This document shows, in pieces, positions 16,692 through 26,717 of a stretch of DNA of 64,000 nucleotides. A program made the translations under genes and the position numbers. This stretch comes from Hyphomicrobium sp. (lineage in GTDB: Bacteria; Pseudomonadota; Alphaproteobacteria; Rhizobiales; Hyphomicrobiaceae). Below the pieces are notes generated by a model. The model did no database searches. It saw only the letters and a program-made list of their open reading frames with translations, and was not told the origin of the DNA. Position 1 is the stretch's first letter; every line of letters begins with the position of its first letter. The stretch lies in the NCBI RefSeq assembly GCF_009026145.1, contig NZ_WBUE01000017.1, positions 1 through 64,000 of the forward strand, in the 5' to 3' direction.

Positions 16692-16772
16692 GCTAGTGTG
16701 ATGATCGAGCAGTCCGCCAAATCATCTGCGGCCGGGTCGAGAAGCGGACTTCTCGATCTGAATCACACTAGC
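16692..16772. repeat. Long palindromic element A
   Basis: An 81-bp imperfect inverted repeat with ends GCTAGTGTGAT and ATCACACTAGC. The inner arm GATCGAG-AGTCCGC is also mirrored; the right arm has three extra bases (TCA) between the two blocks. It begins 13 bp from the tRNA-Leu gene. No coding potential or T-run is evident. It shares its outline with element B 11 bp further on. Together with B it occupies most of the 351-bp gap between the tRNA and the next gene. Confidence 0.75.
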
Positions 16773-16783
16773 TCATTGATTGT

Positions 16784-16861
16784 CCTAGTGTCCTTCAGAT
16801 CGCGAAATTCGTTCTACATCTGGCGGCGTAGGGCGACGAATTCCGCGATCAGGACACTAGG
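16784..16861. repeat. Long palindromic element B
   Basis: A 78-bp imperfect inverted repeat with ends CCTAGTGTCCT and AGGACACTAGG, inner arms GATCGCG and AATTCGT. Here the extra TCA is in the left arm, mirror-wise to element A. The common TAGTGT...ACACTA ends and equal architecture suggest both belong to one family of short palindromic (MITE- or REP-like) elements. Folding into a long hairpin is certain from the sequence, but mobility is inferred. Confidence 0.75.
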
Positions 16862-17030
16862 GCGTTCGGCAAAGTCGCGCGCATCATACTGGCGGACTTG
16901 TTCCCGTCAACGCCATGACTTGCACGGGAATTTGAGGCTGCGCGGCCAGCTGTCACGTACCGGGGCCGGAACCCGACTACCAGAGCGGGGGTTGTGCGCC
17001 AATGGGGGCAGCAACATGGAGGAATAACCA

Positions 17031-17345
17031 ATGAGAGCAGAGCTTCTTGCCGTGCTGGCCATCGCTGCGCTCGGCGTCTCGGGTGCCATGGCGCAGACGA
17101 CGGGCGAGAGCCCGGCCGATCCGACCCTGAAGCAGGAGGCACCGGCCGCCGATCCGGCACAGCCGGCTGAGCCTAAGGGAAAAATGCCGATGCGCCGCGA
17201 GTTGCCGATCGTGCCCGATCCCACGGCTCCATCGAGCGAAGGCGCCGGTGCGGGCACTTCCGGCGCGGACGCGCCGAGCGCGACACCGCCTGAGCAGCCG
17301 GGTGCTACACAGCCGGCGCCAGCGGAAGAGCCGAAGAAATACTAA
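17031..17345 (+). CDS. Small exported Pro/Ala/Glu-rich protein
   Basis: Protein of 104 aa with a clear signal peptide (MRAELLAVLAIAALGVSGAMAQ) and a low-complexity mature part rich in Pro, Ala and Glu, with one basic patch (KGKMPMRREL). A strong Shine-Dalgarno (GGAGG) lies before the ATG. No domain is recognisable; probably periplasmic and disordered. Single gene: the palindromes lie upstream and a hairpin at 17360-17379 lies downstream. Confidence 0.75.
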   Translation: MRAELLAVLAIAALGVSGAMAQTTGESPADPTLKQEAPAADPAQPAEPKGKMPMRRELPIVPDPTAPSSEGAGAGTSGADAPSATPPEQPGATQPAPAEEPKKY

Positions 17346-17359
17346 GCCGGCTCTGGTCT

Positions 17360-17379
17360 GCGCTGGCCCACACCAGCGC
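17360..17379 (+). terminator. Hairpin after the small exported protein gene
   Basis: GCGCTGG and CCAGCGC form a 7-bp stem with a 6-base loop, 15 bases after the stop codon. No T-run follows, so termination would be weak or Rho-assisted. Confidence 0.4.
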
Positions 17380-17569
17380 CACCACCCCTGATGCAAGAGA
17401 GCGCGCTGCCGGAAGGCATCGCCGCTCTCTTTGCGCTCGATGACAGCCCGTGGCTAGTGCTTCATCGCAACCAAGAGCGGTGATTTCCTCGCTATGCGCA
17501 GGTCGTCGCCGAACTGGCGTGATAAACCTGCCTTGCGGGGGGCTCAGCAAGCAGCAAGAGGATGCCAAT

Positions 17570-18649
17570 TTGCCCACGCCGACCACCCCGATGACCGAAG
17601 CCGTGTTCATCCGCCGCGTGCTGATCGTCGTCGGCATCCTCGCCTTCGCAGCGGCGCTCTACCTGCTATCCGACATCATGCTGCTTGCCTTCGGCTCGGT
17701 TCTCGTCGCCGTCGTGCTGCGTGCCATCGCCCAGCCGATCTACCGCGGCACCTCACTGAGCCGCCGCCTGTCGCTCGCCGCCGCGGGGCTCGGCGTCGTG
17801 GTGCTGCTCGGCGGCATCGGCTACCTGTTCGGAGCGCAGATCAACAGCCAACTCGCCACGCTCATCGAGCGGTTGCCGGCGGCTGCCGCCGAGCTGTCCA
17901 AGTCGCAGCCCTTTCTGTCCATGTCCGAGCTCGTCAAGGGCTCCTCGGTCGGAAATCTCGTAGCGAGTGCGCTCTCCTGGGGCACCACCGTGTTCGGGGC
18001 GCTCGCGACGCTGGTCGTCGTCGTCATTGCGGGCGTTTACATGGCCATCCAGCCGGACGTCTATCGCAACGGCTTCGTCATGCTGTTCCCCAAGCGCGTG
18101 CAGGGAAAGGTGAGCGAGACGATCGACGATGCGGGCGAGGCGCTGCGCCTATGGCTCGGCGCCCAGTTGCTGGCCATGATCCTCGTCGGCGTGTTGACCG
18201 GTGCCGGGCTGGTGCTGATCGGCGTGCCGTCGGCGCTCGCCCTCGGCTTCATCGCCGGCATGCTGGAATTCGTGCCCATTATCGGCCCGGTCGTCGCCGC
18301 GGTACCGGCGCTGCTGCTCGCCTCGACGCAGAGCTGGGAGATGGTGGCATGGACATTGGCGCTGTTCGTCGTCGTGCAGCAGATCGAGAGCAACATCATC
18401 ATGCCGCTCGTGTCGGGGCGCGCGGTGAAGGTGCCGCCGGCGGTCGGCCTGTTCGCCGTCGTCGCCATCGGCATCCTGTTCGGACCGCTGGGACTGCTGC
18501 TCGGCTATCCGTTGGCCATCGTCACCGACGTCGCCGTGCGTCGCCTCTACGTGCGCGAGATGCTGGGTGAGAAAGTCGAGATCGCTGGTGAGACCGCCGT
18601 TGTCGAGGCGGCCCGGTCGAAGGGGCTCCCTACTTCCAGGTGTAAGTGA
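17570..18649 (+). CDS. AI-2E family transporter (PerM-like permease)
   Basis: Inner-membrane permease-like protein with about eight hydrophobic segments, in the family named after the AI-2 exporter TqsA. Family landmarks are visible: an N-terminal helix pair, a periplasmic amphipathic region (INSQLATLIERLPAAAAEL), GVYMAIQPDVYRNGFVML, and the C-terminal block FVPIIGPVVAAVPA with QQIESNIIMPLVSGR. The substrate is unknown; members also act as Na+/H+ antiporters. TTG at 17570 is the likely start, with AAGAGGA 9 bases upstream; ATG at 17591 is the alternative. The last 20 bases overlap the tail of the convergent gene. Confidence 0.88.
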   Translation: MPTPTTPMTEAVFIRRVLIVVGILAFAAALYLLSDIMLLAFGSVLVAVVLRAIAQPIYRGTSLSRRLSLAAAGLGVVVLLGGIGYLFGAQINSQLATLIERLPAAAAELSKSQPFLSMSELVKGSSVGNLVASALSWGTTVFGALATLVVVVIAGVYMAIQPDVYRNGFVMLFPKRVQGKVSETIDDAGEALRLWLGAQLLAMILVGVLTGAGLVLIGVPSALALGFIAGMLEFVPIIGPVVAAVPALLLASTQSWEMVAWTLALFVVVQQIESNIIMPLVSGRAVKVPPAVGLFAVVAIGILFGPLGLLLGYPLAIVTDVAVRRLYVREMLGEKVEIAGETAVVEAARSKGLPTSRCK

Positions 18650-18983
18650 CGCGGCCGGTGCGGTGGCGGTGCTCGGTGATCTCGACGTGGTCGCCGACGT
18701 GCGGGTCGGTCGTCTTCAATGCCATGACGTTGACGTGGCGGCCGCTGCCGTCGAGGGCGACTTCCACGGAAAGGCCCTCCTCGACCAGCTTCGTGTTGCG
18801 GACGTTGAGCGGAGCGACCGAGGTCACCATTGCTGGCACGCGGACATTGTCGACGCGGCCGTCGTAGTCCTCGTAGACGAAATAGGCGGCGACCAGCGCG
18901 AGGGCGACGGCGCCGATGCCGATCTTCTTCAGACGTTCGCGCCACAGGGCGCGCTCGAACTTGCGCCGGGTCTCCTCTCGCAT
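18630..18983 (-). CDS. Single-pass membrane protein of unknown function
   Basis: Protein of 117 aa with a basic N-terminus (MREETRRKFERALWRERLKK), one membrane span (IGIGAVALALVAAYFVYE) and a small periplasmic domain ending in RHRTGRVTYTWK. No known family recognised. The start is 38 bases downstream of the ecm stop on the same strand, so it may be co-transcribed with ecm. Its end overlaps the end of the AI-2E-type gene on the other strand by 20 bases. Confidence 0.7.
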   Translation of the reverse strand: MREETRRKFERALWRERLKKIGIGAVALALVAAYFVYEDYDGRVDNVRVPAMVTSVAPLNVRNTKLVEEGLSVEVALDGSGRHVNVMALKTTDPHVGDHVEITEHRHRTGRVTYTWK

Positions 18984-19021
18984 CGTCGTTTCTTCCTGAT
19001 TTGATTGTCGGTGGGTGCCGC

Positions 19022-21016
19022 CTAGGCGGCCATGGCCTGGCTGCCGACGAGGCGCACGATGTCGCTCATGATGTCGTTGAGCTGGAAGTTCTTCGGCGTG
19101 TACACGGCAGCAACGCCGAAGGCTTTCAGCGTGCGCTCGTCCTCCGGCGGAATGATGCCGCCGACGACGACCGGCACGTCGCTCAAGCCCTCCTTGCGCA
19201 TGCGCTCCATCACTTCTTGCACCAGCGGCACGTGGCTGCCCGACAGGATCGACAGGCCGATGACGTGCGCGCTTTCGTCGACCGCGGCGCGCACGATCTG
19301 CGCCGGGGTGAGGCGTATACCCTCGTAGACGACCTCCATACCCACGTCGCGGGCGCGCACGGCGATCTGCTCGGCGCCGTTCGAATGCCCGTCGAGCCCC
19401 GGCTTGCCGACCAGGAACTTGAGGCGCCGGCCGAGCTTGGCCGACAGCTCGTCGACCGAGCCGCGCACGTTCTCCAGAGCGACGCTGTCGCGCGCCACGG
19501 CAGATTGCGCAACGCCAGTCGGGGCGCGGTACTCACCGAATACGCGGCGCAGCGTTGCGCCCCACTCGCCGGTGGTGACGCCGGCGCGCGCCGCGGCGAT
19601 CGACGGCTCCATTATGTTGCGACCTTCCTTGGCGGCCGCCTCCAGATCGGCGATGGCCGCCTTCACTGCCTTGGCATCGCGCGCGGCGCGCCAGGCCTTG
19701 AGGCGCTCGACCTGCTCGGCCTCGACGGCCGGGTCGACGACCATGATGGCGCCTTCGCCGGCGGTGAGCGGGGACGGCTCCGTCTCCGTCCACTTGTTGA
19801 CGCCGACGACGATCTGCTCGCCGCTCTCGATGGCCGACAGCCGCGCCGTGTTGCTCTCGACGAGGCGCCGCTTCATGTAGTCGATGGCGGCTACGGCGCC
19901 GCCCATCGCCTCGATGGTGGAGAGCTCAGCCTTGGCCTGCTCCTTCAACTCCTCGACCTTGCGGGCGATCTCCGTCGAGCCGTCGAAGATATCGCCGTAT
20001 TCCAGAAGATCGGTCTCGTAGGCGACGATCTGCTGCATGCGCAGCGACCACTGCTGGTCCCAGGGGCGCGGCAGGCCGAGCGCCTCGTTCCAAGCCGGCA
20101 GCTGCACGGCCCGCGCGCGGGCGCGCTTCGACAGGGTGACGGCCAGCATCTCGATGAGAATGCGGTAGACGTTGTTCTCCGGCTGCGGCTCGGTGAGGCC
20201 GAGGCTGTTGACCTGCACGCCGTAGCGGAACAGCCGGTCCTTCGGGTTGGTGACGCCATAGCGGTCGCGGGTGATCTCGTCCCACAGCTCGTTGAAGGCG
20301 CGCATCTTGCAGATTTCGGTGATGAACCTGAGACCCGCGTTGACGAAGAAGGAGACGCGACCCACCACCGTGCTGAACTGATCGAGCGGCACTTCACCCG
20401 AGGCCTTGACGGTATCCAGCACGGCGATGGCGGTCGCTAAAGCGTAGGCGAGCTCTTGGACCGGTGTCGCGCCGGCCTCCTGCAGATGGTAGGAGCACAC
20501 GTTGGTCGGGTTCCATTTGGGAACCTCGCGGTAGGAGAAAACGATGGTGTCCTTGATGAGCCGCAGCGACGGCTCGGGCGGGAACACGTAGGTGCCGCGC
20601 GACAGGTACTCTTTGATGATGTCGTTCTGGATGGTTCCGGTGAGCTTATCGCGCGAAGCACCCTGCTCATCCGCGAACGCGACGTAGAGCGACAACAGCC
20701 ACGCGGCGGTGGCGTTGATCGTCATCGAGGTGTTCATCTGGTCGAGCGGAATGCCGTCGAGCAGTGCCCGCATGTCGCCCAGGTGGGATACCGGCACGCC
20801 GACCTTGCCGACCTCGCCCTTGGCCAGCTCGTGGTCGCTGTCATAGCCGGTCTGTGTCGGCAGATCGAAGGCGATCGAAAGACCCGTCTGCCCCTTGGCG
20901 AGGTTCTTGCGGTAGAGCTCGTTCGATTTGGCGGCCGTCGAGTGGCCGGCATAGGTGCGGAAAATCCACGGGCGGTCGGGCGCCCGATTCTCGGCCCCGC
21001 TCTTGCCTTCGCGCAT
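19022..21016 (-). CDS. ecm: Ethylmalonyl-CoA mutase
   Basis: Coenzyme B12-dependent mutase converting (2R)-ethylmalonyl-CoA to (2S)-methylsuccinyl-CoA in the ethylmalonyl-CoA pathway. Residues ~1-510 form the substrate-binding TIM barrel (IFRTYAGHSTAAKSNELYRK, LSIAFDLPTQTGYDSDH). Residues ~535-660 are the cobalamin domain with KPGLDGHSNGAEQIA (DxHxxG) and the later GLSILSGSH and VVVGGIIP blocks. Length (664 aa) is that of Ecm. A single-chain protein of this length next to ccr and mcd favours Ecm over methylmalonyl-CoA mutase, which is usually larger or has two subunits. The lower-ligand His is in DGHSNG. Confidence 0.93.
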   Translation of the reverse strand: MREGKSGAENRAPDRPWIFRTYAGHSTAAKSNELYRKNLAKGQTGLSIAFDLPTQTGYDSDHELAKGEVGKVGVPVSHLGDMRALLDGIPLDQMNTSMTINATAAWLLSLYVAFADEQGASRDKLTGTIQNDIIKEYLSRGTYVFPPEPSLRLIKDTIVFSYREVPKWNPTNVCSYHLQEAGATPVQELAYALATAIAVLDTVKASGEVPLDQFSTVVGRVSFFVNAGLRFITEICKMRAFNELWDEITRDRYGVTNPKDRLFRYGVQVNSLGLTEPQPENNVYRILIEMLAVTLSKRARARAVQLPAWNEALGLPRPWDQQWSLRMQQIVAYETDLLEYGDIFDGSTEIARKVEELKEQAKAELSTIEAMGGAVAAIDYMKRRLVESNTARLSAIESGEQIVVGVNKWTETEPSPLTAGEGAIMVVDPAVEAEQVERLKAWRAARDAKAVKAAIADLEAAAKEGRNIMEPSIAAARAGVTTGEWGATLRRVFGEYRAPTGVAQSAVARDSVALENVRGSVDELSAKLGRRLKFLVGKPGLDGHSNGAEQIAVRARDVGMEVVYEGIRLTPAQIVRAAVDESAHVIGLSILSGSHVPLVQEVMERMRKEGLSDVPVVVGGIIPPEDERTLKAFGVAAVYTPKNFQLNDIMSDIVRLVGSQAMAA

Positions 21017-21114
21017 ACGTCAACCTCGGCTGGGTTCGGCTGTTCCCGTAAAGTACCCATAACCGTCGGTGCAATGCAAAATGATCTTTGCCGCAACGGG
21101 CGGGGGCGGCGAGG

Positions 21115-21462
21115 CTAGGCGCGCCGCAGATCGCGTTTGAACTGATGGCGCTCAACGCGCAGCCCAGAAAGAATGGCTGTGACGCGCAGGCAGAGCAGCA
21201 GCACGAACAACGCGAAAATGATGCCGAGCGTGCAGGCGACCACGATATTCGTCTCGCGGTCAGGCGTCGGGTAGAAGCCGGTGAGCTCGAAAACGTAGTT
21301 CGTAATGAGGGCGCCGAGGATGAATCCGGGGACAAAAATAAGCGCCAGTACGGTCCGCGACAGGACATGCAGGGTCAGCACCCCGGCCCAGCCGGAGAGC
21401 ATGGCCACCACGACCAGCGTATAGGTATCGACGGTGACCGCTCTGTTCAGAAAATCAAGCAT
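21115..21462 (-). CDS. Small membrane protein with three predicted spans
   Basis: Protein of 115 aa with three hydrophobic stretches (TYTLVVVAMLSGWAGVLTL, VLALIFVPGFILGALITNYV, NIVVACTLGIIFALFVLLL). ATG at 21462 was chosen since GGAAAAG precedes it and the protein then starts MLDFLNRAV; the longer frame adds 40 non-conserved-looking residues. It lies 98 bases upstream of ecm on the same strand and is divergent from ccr, hence may be co-regulated with the ethylmalonyl-CoA genes. No family recognised. Confidence 0.65.
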   Translation of the reverse strand: MLDFLNRAVTVDTYTLVVVAMLSGWAGVLTLHVLSRTVLALIFVPGFILGALITNYVFELTGFYPTPDRETNIVVACTLGIIFALFVLLLCLRVTAILSGLRVERHQFKRDLRRA

Positions 21463-21699
21463 GTGCAGCTTTTCCAGGACTGCCGCGCCGTGCCCTCCGG
21501 CCCGCCGGCCGGGGAAAATGATCGAGCCTTTTAGGCGGGGCTGCCTTAAAGGTCCGTTGACACGATCGACTAGCGGCGCCACAGCCTCTTCATTGCAGCG
21601 CGAAATCGTGCTTGAAACGCCGTCAGATACGTGCGGCCATGGCGCCGCAATCTAGTTTCGCCGGCCAGCGGGTCCGGCGTTCCATCACGGGAGCCAAGA

Positions 21700-23016
21700 A
21701 TGACGAGCCAAAGCGCCGCCAGGACGGAAATCGCCATGGGCGCACCGGCGACCGCCGAAAAGAAGGATCTCTATGAAATCGGGGAGATTCCGCCGCTCGG
21801 GCACGTCCCCAAGAAGATGTACGCATGGGCCATCCGCAAGGAGCGGCATGGCGAGCCCGACACCGCCATGCAGATGGAGGTGCTCCCCACCTGGGAGCTG
21901 GACAGCCACGACGTCCTCGTCCTGGTGATGGCGGCGGGCGTTAACTACAACGGCGTTTGGGCCTCGCTCGGCAAGCCCATCTCGCCGCTCGACGGCCACA
22001 AGAACCCCTACCACATCGCCGGCTCCGACGCCTCGGGCATCGTTTGGGCCGTCGGCTCCAAGGTGAAGCGCTGGAAGGTCGGCGACGAGGTTGTCATCCA
22101 CTGCAACCAGGATGACGGCGACGACGAGGAATGCAACGGCGGCGACCCGATGTTTTCGCCGAGTCAGCGCATTTGGGGCTACGAGACCCCGGACGGCTCG
22201 TTCGCCCAGTTCGCACGCGTGCAGGATCGCCAGCTCCTCGAGCGTCCGCGCCACCTCACCTGGGAGGAGAGCGCCTGCTACACGCTGGTGCTCGCGACCG
22301 CCTACCGCATGCTGTTCGGCCACCGCCCGCACGTTCTGCGCCCCGGCCATAACGTGCTGGTATGGGGCGCCTCCGGCGGTCTCGGCTCGATGGCCGTGCA
22401 GCTGTGCGCCACCTCCGGCGCCAACGCCATCGGCGTCGTCTCGGAGGAGGACAAGCGCGATTTCGTTATGCAGCTAGGCGCGCGTGGCGTCATCAACCGC
22501 AAGAACTTCGATTGCTGGGGGGAATTACCCAAGGTCGGCACCCCCGAGTACGACACCTGGTTCAAGAGCGCGCGCAAGTTCGGCGCCGCGATCTGGGAGA
22601 CGACCGGCAAGGGCAACAACGTCGACTTTGTCTTCGAGCATCCGGGGCAGTCGACGTTCCCGGTGTCGGTATTCATCGTCAAGCGCGGTGGCATGGTGGT
22701 CATCTGCGCCGGCACGACCGGCTATAACCTCACCATGGATGCCCGCTACCTGTGGATGCACCAGAAGCGCGTGCAGGGCTCGCACTTCGCCAACCTTCTG
22801 CAGGCGGCGCAGGCCAACAAGCTCGTCGTCGAGCGGCGCATCGATCCCTGCATGTCCGAGGTGTTTCCCTGGGACCAGATCCCCAAGGCGCACATGCGCA
22901 TGCTGCGCAACGAGCACAAGCCGGGCAACATGGCGGTGCTCGTCTCGGCGCCGACCACCGGGCTGCGCACCTACGAGGACGTGCTCGAGGCCAGCCAGCG
23001 GCTACATAAGAAGTAA
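21700..23016 (+). CDS. ccr: Crotonyl-CoA carboxylase/reductase
   Basis: NADPH-dependent reductive carboxylation of crotonyl-CoA to (2S)-ethylmalonyl-CoA, the defining step of the ethylmalonyl-CoA pathway. The 438-aa protein is a medium-chain dehydrogenase/reductase lacking structural zinc. Visible segments include VMAAGVNYNGVWASLG, HIAGSDASGIVWAVG, the nucleotide-binding loop WGASGGLGSMAVQL, the family insert CNGGDPMFSPSQRIWGYET and FVFEHPGQSTFPVS. ATG at 21700 follows GGGAG at good distance and gives the usual short N-terminus; 23 further codons upstream were excluded. It stands between ecm (divergent) and mcd. Confidence 0.96.
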   Translation: MTSQSAARTEIAMGAPATAEKKDLYEIGEIPPLGHVPKKMYAWAIRKERHGEPDTAMQMEVLPTWELDSHDVLVLVMAAGVNYNGVWASLGKPISPLDGHKNPYHIAGSDASGIVWAVGSKVKRWKVGDEVVIHCNQDDGDDEECNGGDPMFSPSQRIWGYETPDGSFAQFARVQDRQLLERPRHLTWEESACYTLVLATAYRMLFGHRPHVLRPGHNVLVWGASGGLGSMAVQLCATSGANAIGVVSEEDKRDFVMQLGARGVINRKNFDCWGELPKVGTPEYDTWFKSARKFGAAIWETTGKGNNVDFVFEHPGQSTFPVSVFIVKRGGMVVICAGTTGYNLTMDARYLWMHQKRVQGSHFANLLQAAQANKLVVERRIDPCMSEVFPWDQIPKAHMRMLRNEHKPGNMAVLVSAPTTGLRTYEDVLEASQRLHKK

Positions 23017-23085
23017 GGCCGCTACTGTCGTTTCCGGCTCAGCGCTCGCTGCCGCTCGCTTGGCCGGGAAGACGGTGGGGCGTGG

Positions 23086-23964
23086 TCAGCGTGCGCGGGT
23101 GGGCGAGGGAGCGGCGACCGGATCGAGCCCCATGGCATTCATGCGCTTGAATTCGTAGATGCCGCGATTGAGCTCGGCGCCGAGGATGACGATCACTGCC
23201 GTCATCTGGAAGAAGATCATCGCCACCATCAGCTGCGACAGGCCGGCATAGAAGCGGGTGTAGTCGCTGAGGTTGAGGTAGTACGAATAAAGGCTCGCGG
23301 CGAGCAGCCACAGCGCGGTCGACAGCAGCACGCCCGGCCAAACGTCCTTGATGCGGCGGCGTCCGGCGGCGAGCCACAGGTGGATGGCCAGAAGCTGCGT
23401 GGAAATGACGGCCGCGGCCGACGCATAGCGCAGCGTGGCGCCGAGCCACGTCGAGCGCATGAGCATGAAGGATTGGGTCAGCTCGGGATCGAAACGCGCC
23501 GCCAGTGCCGGGCCGACGACCACCACCCAGGTGAGCACCAGCATCGACACAGCGCTGGCGAACACGAACACCATGCTACGCGCCAGGCAGTAGAGGTAGG
23601 GGCGCTTTTCGACCACTCGGTAGGCGCCGTTGAGGGCGGTGCGCAGTGTCTCGATGGCATTGGTAGCAAAGAAAAGCGATAGCCCGGCGCTCGCGGTGAG
23701 AAGGTCGATACGGGTGCGCCCCATGATGGCTTCCACCTGCGGGGCAAGGCCGGCGGCGACGCCCGGCGGCAGGATCTGGAACAACTGCTCGACCGCCTGC
23801 GCGGCCAGCTCGCGGCCGCCGAAAATTCCGGCCAGGGCCCCGAGAAAGATGCAGAACGGAAACAACGACACCACGAACGAGAATGCTACCGCGCCCGCCA
23901 TGGCGAAGCCGCTATGCTCGTAAAGCCGATAGATGGCCTCGAGCAAGGTGCGGTAGCGCTGCAT
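23086..23964 (-). CDS. YihY/BrkB family inner-membrane protein
   Basis: 292-aa integral membrane protein with six hydrophobic segments. Family landmarks: GAVAFSFVVSLFPFCIFLGALAG near the N-terminus, the loop ILPPGVAAGLAP, and the C-terminal QLMVAMIFFQMTAVIVILGAE. Formerly annotated as ribonuclease BN by mistake; the actual activity is unknown. It is convergent with ccr and stands alone on its strand. Confidence 0.9.
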   Translation of the reverse strand: MQRYRTLLEAIYRLYEHSGFAMAGAVAFSFVVSLFPFCIFLGALAGIFGGRELAAQAVEQLFQILPPGVAAGLAPQVEAIMGRTRIDLLTASAGLSLFFATNAIETLRTALNGAYRVVEKRPYLYCLARSMVFVFASAVSMLVLTWVVVVGPALAARFDPELTQSFMLMRSTWLGATLRYASAAAVISTQLLAIHLWLAAGRRRIKDVWPGVLLSTALWLLAASLYSYYLNLSDYTRFYAGLSQLMVAMIFFQMTAVIVILGAELNRGIYEFKRMNAMGLDPVAAPSPTRAR

Positions 23965-24149
23965 TCCCGTCTCCCGGACGCTGTTGAATTGGGGCGGACC
24001 CTAGCGGCGCACTCGGGTGAGGTCTATGCCAGTGTTGCCGCGCCGCCGGCGAAACATCCCTCGAGCCTCCAGGTCATTTCACCCGGAGCGTGGACGGGGC
24101 GCGCCGGCTTTCCTAAAATGACGGCTCAACGGCAAGAAGCGGGGCCCGC

Positions 24150-24704
24150 GTGGCAAGCAGGAACGAGGATCGAAAGCGCGAGAGCGTCTTTACCGGCTAC
24201 GAGCCGACGCGGCCCGCGAGGCTGCGTGGTTCGGGGGCCGAGCCGCCTCCGTTGCCGCCCCCGGCGAGCGAGGGCAGCGACGGTTTTGGTACGGCCGACG
24301 AGGATGGCCTGCGCATGCTCGCTGCCTTGGAGACCCTGACCAGCCTCGAGCCCGACTACTCCGATGAGCTGGCGGCGGAGGCCTCTGTCACCATCATCGA
24401 GTCCGCCGGCCACGACATTGTCGCTGAGGCGCTGGGCGCTGAGACGTCCAGCCGTCCGCTGCGGGCGCTGCTACATGGTGACGATCAGGTGCCCGAGTTG
24501 CTCCTCAATGGCTATGAGACTTTCACTGGCCCCGGTGACGAGGCCATGGTGGAGATAGTCGAGGCAACGCACGATTTCGCAGCTTTCGAGCAGTCCGCGG
24601 AGCCGCAGGCCGCCCAGCCCGCCTCGCTCGCCGAGCGCATTGCCGCCGTCACCGGGCGCGGCGCCGCCGGCAGTCGCTTCTTCAAGGCGCTGTCGGGCGG
24701 GTGA
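24150..24704 (+). CDS. Acidic protein of unknown function
   Basis: 184-aa acidic protein with no signal peptide or membrane span. The N-terminal third is Pro/Arg/Ser rich and looks disordered; the middle carries predicted helices (DGLRMLAALETLTSLEPD, IIESAGHDIVAEALG), and the C-terminus ends SRFFKALSGG. The start is GTG at 24150, with no strong Shine-Dalgarno, so it is uncertain. It lies 113 bases upstream of mcd on the same strand. No family recognised. Confidence 0.6.
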   Translation: MASRNEDRKRESVFTGYEPTRPARLRGSGAEPPPLPPPASEGSDGFGTADEDGLRMLAALETLTSLEPDYSDELAAEASVTIIESAGHDIVAEALGAETSSRPLRALLHGDDQVPELLLNGYETFTGPGDEAMVEIVEATHDFAAFEQSAEPQAAQPASLAERIAAVTGRGAAGSRFFKALSGG

Positions 24705-24817
24705 CGAGCGCCCTGCGGCACCAATTGCCTTGACGACTGGTCCGGTTATTCTGCAACGCAACGCTCGAGCGGCGCCGATCGCGGCGCGCCCGCTGCAAAA
24801 TTCCCAGGAGGGTTACG

Positions 24818-26497
<1,680 letters not shown>

Positions 26498-26641
26498 AGG
26501 CCCCTCACATCGTCCTTTTGTCGCAAGCCGCGCGTGGACCTGCCCGTGTTTGCGGGGGCAGGCTTAACGGCCTTCATCTCTTTTTAAGCGAATTCACCGA
26601 AACGGCCGACGATCCGACTGCGCATTAATTTATGCCCCCTA

Positions 26642-26717
26642 AGTATCATTGCAGCATTCGACCCGAGCGCCCTCGTCGTTCGGGTCGCCGCTTATTACGT
26701 GTCAAAGAGTATCATTG
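26642..26717 (+). promoter_or_regulatory. Hairpin flanked by direct repeats ahead of the polysaccharide genes
   Basis: In the 220-bp gap after mcd, the 10-mer AGTATCATTG occurs at 26642-26651 and again at 26708-26717, ending directly at the ATG of the next gene. Between them CGACCCGA and TCGGGTCG (26659-26687) form an 8-bp stem with a 13-base loop. The stem may be the mcd terminator; the repeats may bind a regulator of the polysaccharide operon. Both roles are inferred. Confidence 0.4.

Noticed and set aside
16698..17027. 109-codon frame through the palindromic elements
   Set aside because: Runs through both inverted repeats and has no Shine-Dalgarno or protein-like composition.
18830..20440. 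536-codon open frame opposite ecm
   Set aside because: Antisense of a fully conserved mutase.
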